This document shows, piece by piece, positions 60,505 to 64,000 of a stretch of 64,000 nt of DNA. Numbering within the stretch: the stretch's first letter is position 1; each line of letters starts with the position of its first letter. The DNA is from JBGTGG01 sp964398945 (GTDB lineage Bacteria > Bacteroidota > Bacteroidia > Cytophagales > Cyclobacteriaceae). The notes under the pieces are model-generated. The model had not been told where the DNA came from and searched no databases. It saw nothing but the letters and a program-made list of their open reading frames with translations. A program made the position numbers and the translations under genes. Location of the stretch: contig CAYNOT010000003.1 in NCBI GenBank assembly GCA_964398945.1, forward strand, positions 124,001-188,000. Direction: 5' to 3'.

Positions 60505-63500
60505 ATGGGACCTCCCGGACATATACGCAAGAGAAAAAAAACAATACGCATCGTATTGTTGATTGTATTCATACCCTGCCTGGTATTTACGATGCTTGTT
60601 GGGATTGTCTATTGGAAACAGGATGCCGTTGTTCAGGAGTTGATTGCCACGCTAAACGAAGATTTTACCGGGACATTGGAAGTAAGTGGTAGCCACATCT
60701 CCCCGTTTGCCAACTTCCCCTACATCTCCATTGATCTTGAGGATGTACGTATTTACGAAGACAAAGAAAAAGATGATCAGCCCCTCGTTGAGGTGGCGGA
60801 TGTTTACCTTGGTTTTGATATCTGGACACTCCTTAAAGGCACCTTTGAAGTAAAGTCCTTAAAACTTTCGAACGGAACCATAAAACTTATCCAGCATACC
60901 GATGGATCTTTCAATATTTCCAAGGCATTGACAAGCACTAAAGAAATTGAAGATGTGGGTGAAGAATTCCATATTGATTTAAAAACCATTCAACTTGTCA
61001 ATATTGATCTATTAAAAATAAATGAGGCCAACAATATTGTATTGGAGTTTTTTATCAGTGATGCAAAATCCCGGTTCAAAGATGTTAAAGACCACATGCT
61101 GATAACCCTCGACAGTCGTTTTTTATTAAATGTTATTGTTGCCGGTGACACATCATTCGTGAAGCACAAGCACTTCGAAATAAAAACGCAATTGGATTAC
61201 GATGAGGTGCAACATACACTCACTATCCAGCCTTCTGAACTTCGCCTGGAGCGCGCCTATTTCAAAGCGTTTGGTTTCGTGGATATTGATGATGACATAA
61301 ATCTGGACATCCGGATCGAGGGGAACAAACCCAACTTCGATTTGTTCCTGGCGTTTGCGCCCGAAGAACTTGATCCAATCTTTCAACGCTATGAAAATGC
61401 CGGTAAGATTTTCTTTAACACTTCTATTATTGGTAAAGCTGCCAATGGACACAACCCTCGTGTAACGGCCAACTTCGGTTGCGAAGACGCGTTCTTGAAC
61501 AACAAAATTTCGAGTAAGCGGTTGGATGATTTGTATTTTAAAGGATACTTTACCACAGGCGATGCCGGTCGTGCAGAAACCATGGAATTTCACCTGTTGG
61601 ATTTTTCAGCAACACCGGAGGCCGGAACATTTAGCGGCAATTTAAAAGTAAAGAATTTCGACTCACCGGAAATCGATATGCAGTTGCGCTCTGAATTTGA
61701 GTTGGACTTTCTTGCGCAATTCCTAAACATCACCGACCTGCAGGATTTGAAAGGCCAGGTCGCACTCACCATGAACTTTCATGATATCGTTGATCTGTCC
61801 CGGCCCGAAAGAAGCATTGAACGATTAAATGAATCGTACTTCACAGAACTCGATGTGAAAAACCTGAGTTTCAGGACACCTTCATTTCATTTGCCCATAC
61901 ACAACCTGGATATAAAAGCGAGTATGGATGGACATAAAGCAAAAGTTGATCACTTCAACCTGAAAATTGGCGACTCGGATATTCAGATCAGTGGCGACAT
62001 CAGTGACTTGCCCGCAATCCTTCATCACACAGCGGATCCGGTAACGGCCACTATGTTGATCCAATCAAAGTTACTTGACATCAAACAACTTACTTCGGGC
62101 GATACGCTGAAAAAAAAACCAGTCGATGAACAAATCCGCGACATGAGCATGAAATTTAAATTCAATAGTTCAGCACGCGCATTTACAGAATCCCCAAATC
62201 TTCCTGTTGGTGAATTTTTTGTTGAAGACCTCTATGCCAAATTAACCCACTATCCGCATGTACTTCACGATTTTCATGCAGATGTATTTATCGATGACAG
62301 TAATTTCAGGATTGTCGATTTTACAGGCATGATTGATAGTAGTGATTTCCATTTTAACGGCAAACTCGATAACTACGATTTATGGTTTCTGCAGCAACCA
62401 CTAGGCGATACCAAAATAGAATTTAACCTTACCTCGAATTTGCTCCAGCTTGAAGACGTATTTGCCTATGAAGGCGAAAACTATGTACCGGAGGATTATC
62501 GCCATGAAGAATTCAAACAATTAAAAATTCATGGGTTTGCCGATCTGCATTTTGATAAAGGACTGAAATCGTCTGATGTTTATATTGATCGACTGGAGGC
62601 GCAGATGAAAGTACATCCCATGCGATTTGAAAAATTCAAAGGACGCTTTCATTACGAAGATCATCACATAGTTGTTGAAGGTTTCAGCGGTAAGTTGGGC
62701 AAGAGTGAGTTCCTGGTCAATCTACAATACTATACAGGAACAGACCAAGCACTTAAAAAAAGTGGCAATCATTTTTCATTGAAAGCCAAGCACCTCGACT
62801 TTGATGAATTGTTTGCCTATAACCCACCACCACCCAACACTACCCTGACACCAGCAGACCATGAAGATGTTTTCAATATCTATGATCTTCCTTTCGCCAA
62901 CATGACGTTTGATTTTGACATCAAACACCTGAACTACCATCGCTACCTGATCAATGATTTTTATATCAAGGCCAGGACACAGGAAAACCATTTCATCTAT
63001 ATCGATACCCTGTCATTGAATGCAGCAGGCGGCAATATCCATTTAAGCGGATACTTGAATGGCGCTGACCGGAACAAAATCTACTTTAGCCCAAAGATGA
63101 CGGTTGATAACGTTGACCTCGATAAGCTTCTGTTCAAATTTGAGAACTTCGGACAGGACCACCTTGTCTCTGAAAACCTGCATGGAAAACTTTCCGGAAA
63201 CATAACAGGAAAAATCCACCTCCATGCCGACATGGTGCCCATACTTGATGATTCAGATATACAGTTGAATGTTGAGGTAAGGCAGGGAAGACTTGAACAT
63301 TACAGCGCATTGGATGCCCTTTCAGATTATTTCAAAGACAAAAATCTGTCGCGGGTATTGTTCGATACACTACGCAATCAGTTTGAATTGAAAAATGGGA
63401 CATTGAGCATCCCCAAAATGACCATTAACTCTACGCTGGGGTTCATTGAAATTTCCGGAAAGCAAGACATGAACATGAATATGGAGTATTACCTGCGCAT

Positions 63501-63684
63501 CCCTTTAAAAATGGTAACACAAGTTGGTATGACGAAACTGTTTGGCAAAAAAGAAAACGCCAGCGACCAAGAAGACGAAATTCAATACCGCGATGAATCG
63601 AAACGGATCCGCTTTGTTAACCTGAAGCTTACAGGCACACCCGATAATTACAAAATTTCGTTGGGGAAGGATAAGGCGGAGTAG
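60505..63684 (+). CDS. AsmA-like envelope protein
   Basis: A 1059-residue protein with an N-terminal membrane helix (residues ~14-36) and a long beta-rich periplasmic part. The first region (SPFANFPYISIDLEDVRIYE; SLKLSNGTIKLIQHTDGSFN) and the C-terminal region (HVDNVDL/DKLLFKFEN-type strands and LKNGTLSIPKMTINSTLGFI) follow the AsmA/DUF3971 pattern. Members of this superfamily are elongated grooves that move lipids between the two membranes in Gram-negatives. Its specific partner is unknown. It lies 45 bases after ribH. Confidence 0.85.
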   Translation: MGPPGHIRKRKKTIRIVLLIVFIPCLVFTMLVGIVYWKQDAVVQELIATLNEDFTGTLEVSGSHISPFANFPYISIDLEDVRIYEDKEKDDQPLVEVADVYLGFDIWTLLKGTFEVKSLKLSNGTIKLIQHTDGSFNISKALTSTKEIEDVGEEFHIDLKTIQLVNIDLLKINEANNIVLEFFISDAKSRFKDVKDHMLITLDSRFLLNVIVAGDTSFVKHKHFEIKTQLDYDEVQHTLTIQPSELRLERAYFKAFGFVDIDDDINLDIRIEGNKPNFDLFLAFAPEELDPIFQRYENAGKIFFNTSIIGKAANGHNPRVTANFGCEDAFLNNKISSKRLDDLYFKGYFTTGDAGRAETMEFHLLDFSATPEAGTFSGNLKVKNFDSPEIDMQLRSEFELDFLAQFLNITDLQDLKGQVALTMNFHDIVDLSRPERSIERLNESYFTELDVKNLSFRTPSFHLPIHNLDIKASMDGHKAKVDHFNLKIGDSDIQISGDISDLPAILHHTADPVTATMLIQSKLLDIKQLTSGDTLKKKPVDEQIRDMSMKFKFNSSARAFTESPNLPVGEFFVEDLYAKLTHYPHVLHDFHADVFIDDSNFRIVDFTGMIDSSDFHFNGKLDNYDLWFLQQPLGDTKIEFNLTSNLLQLEDVFAYEGENYVPEDYRHEEFKQLKIHGFADLHFDKGLKSSDVYIDRLEAQMKVHPMRFEKFKGRFHYEDHHIVVEGFSGKLGKSEFLVNLQYYTGTDQALKKSGNHFSLKAKHLDFDELFAYNPPPPNTTLTPADHEDVFNIYDLPFANMTFDFDIKHLNYHRYLINDFYIKARTQENHFIYIDTLSLNAAGGNIHLSGYLNGADRNKIYFSPKMTVDNVDLDKLLFKFENFGQDHLVSENLHGKLSGNITGKIHLHADMVPILDDSDIQLNVEVRQGRLEHYSALDALSDYFKDKNLSRVLFDTLRNQFELKNGTLSIPKMTINSTLGFIEISGKQDMNMNMEYYLRIPLKMVTQVGMTKLFGKKENASDQEDEIQYRDESKRIRFVNLKLTGTPDNYKISLGKDKAE

Positions 63685-63764
63685 CGTTGCTTGTATGCAG
63701 GGTGAGATAAAGGGAGTACTTCCACCTATTAAGCTAAACCATTCATTTAAGTTAATTTTCAATG

Positions 63765-63811
63765 TTTTCTTAGACATATCTGCAATTAAAATGCAGATAT
63801 GTCTAAGAAAA
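63765..63811. repeat. Perfect 20-bp inverted repeat
   Basis: TTTTCTTAGACATATCTGCA (63765-63784) and its exact reverse complement (63792-63811) are separated by seven bases (ATTAAAA). It is 80 bases past the AsmA-like stop. It is too long and lacks a clear T-run beyond the stem to be a simple terminator, though it could serve as one. Confidence 0.85.
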
Positions 63812-63916
63812 TGATTTCCCGATAATATGTGAGCTGAGAAATATCCTTGAGGTCTTGAAGTAAGTACCATTATCAATTTCGATCTGCAAGAACTACACTT
63901 TTTAGATTTAAAATAC

Positions 63917-63951
63917 TTGACAAATCCGGAATCAGATTCCGGATTTGTCAA
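63917..63951. repeat. Perfect 35-base palindrome before the gene at 63972
   Basis: Arms TTGACAAATCCGGAATC (63917-63933) and GATTCCGGATTTGTCAA (63935-63951) pair around a single A. Its centre GGAATCAGATTCC matches the core of the palindromes before the DUF4143 ATPase at 22015. Confidence 0.9.
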
Positions 63952-63959
63952 ATTATATC

Positions 63960-63967
63960 TATCTTTG
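63960..63967 (+). promoter_or_regulatory. -7 box of the gene at 63972
   Basis: TATCTTTG fits TAnnTTTG exactly and lies just after the palindrome, five bases before the ATG. A TTTG within the palindrome is only 12 bases upstream, closer than usual; no better -33 is visible. A start this close to the ATG would give a nearly leaderless message. Confidence 0.4.
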
Positions 63968-63971
63968 TTTT

Positions 63972-64000
63972 ATGGTTGAAAGAGCTGCCTCCACAAAATT
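63972..64000 (+). CDS. Start of an unidentified gene (cut by window edge)
   Basis: An ATG at 63972 opens a frame MVERAASTK that continues beyond the window. Nine codons are too few to identify it. The promoter-like box and palindrome upstream support a real gene. By analogy with the palindromes before the gene at 22015, it could be another DUF4143-type ATPase; that is a guess from context. Confidence 0.4.

Overview
The window is a 64-kb stretch of a Bacteroidota chromosome, most likely from the order Cytophagales. The evidence is the gene order rplQ-carA-eno, a DUF3467 gene between rpoC and rpsL, a SusC/SusD pair, zinc-free forms of L36 and S14, promoters of the TTTG / TAnnTTTG type, and almost no Shine-Dalgarno sequences. 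A run of exactly 100 N (56064-56163) shows that this is a draft scaffold.

Layout. 1-16.6 kb (minus strand): a long ribosomal-protein operon running from rplC down to rplQ (S10, spc and alpha blocks, with secY, map, infA and rpoA), then carA and the start of eno. 16.7-33.4 kb (plus strand): an accessory block. It holds a FecCD/FecE-type transporter lacking a binding protein, an FAD oxidoreductase paired with a NosR-like iron-sulfur membrane protein, an AAA_14/DUF4143 ATPase, a four-gene glycosyltransferase operon, and a respiratory/cofactor set (MOSC, HemJ, SCO1, two c-type cytochromes, TPR protein, XdhC, SnoaL-like protein, MocA-like). 33.5-38.2 kb (minus): susD and susC. 38.5-54 kb (minus): tRNA-Trp-secE-nusG-rplKAJL-rpoBC-DUF3467-rpsL-rpsG-fusA-rpsJ. 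54.2-56.4 kb (minus): tRNA-Tyr, Gly, Thr and tuf. 56.6-58 kb (minus): recF and a DciA-like gene. 58.1-63.7 kb (plus): pdhA, a TPR membrane protein, ribH and a large AsmA-like protein. A further gene begins at 63972.

About half of the window is the core gene-expression machinery: ribosome, RNA polymerase, elongation factors, Sec translocon and tRNAs. The usual rpsJ-rplC junction is broken by about 22 kb of accessory and SusCD genes, and rplC has its own good promoter. Four translation promoters (rplC, rpsL, tRNA-Trp, internal rpsH) share an extended motif TAYCTTTGCAGYCC.

Two non-coding patterns deserve attention. First, palindromes with different arms but a common 13-nt core (GGARNYARAYTCC) lie directly upstream of the DUF4143 ATPase at 22015 and of the unidentified gene starting at 63972. 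Second, tRNA-Trp, tRNA-Thr and tRNA-Gly each have decayed tandem partial copies in which the T arm or anticodon arm is interrupted or replaced by a short GC-rich palindrome.
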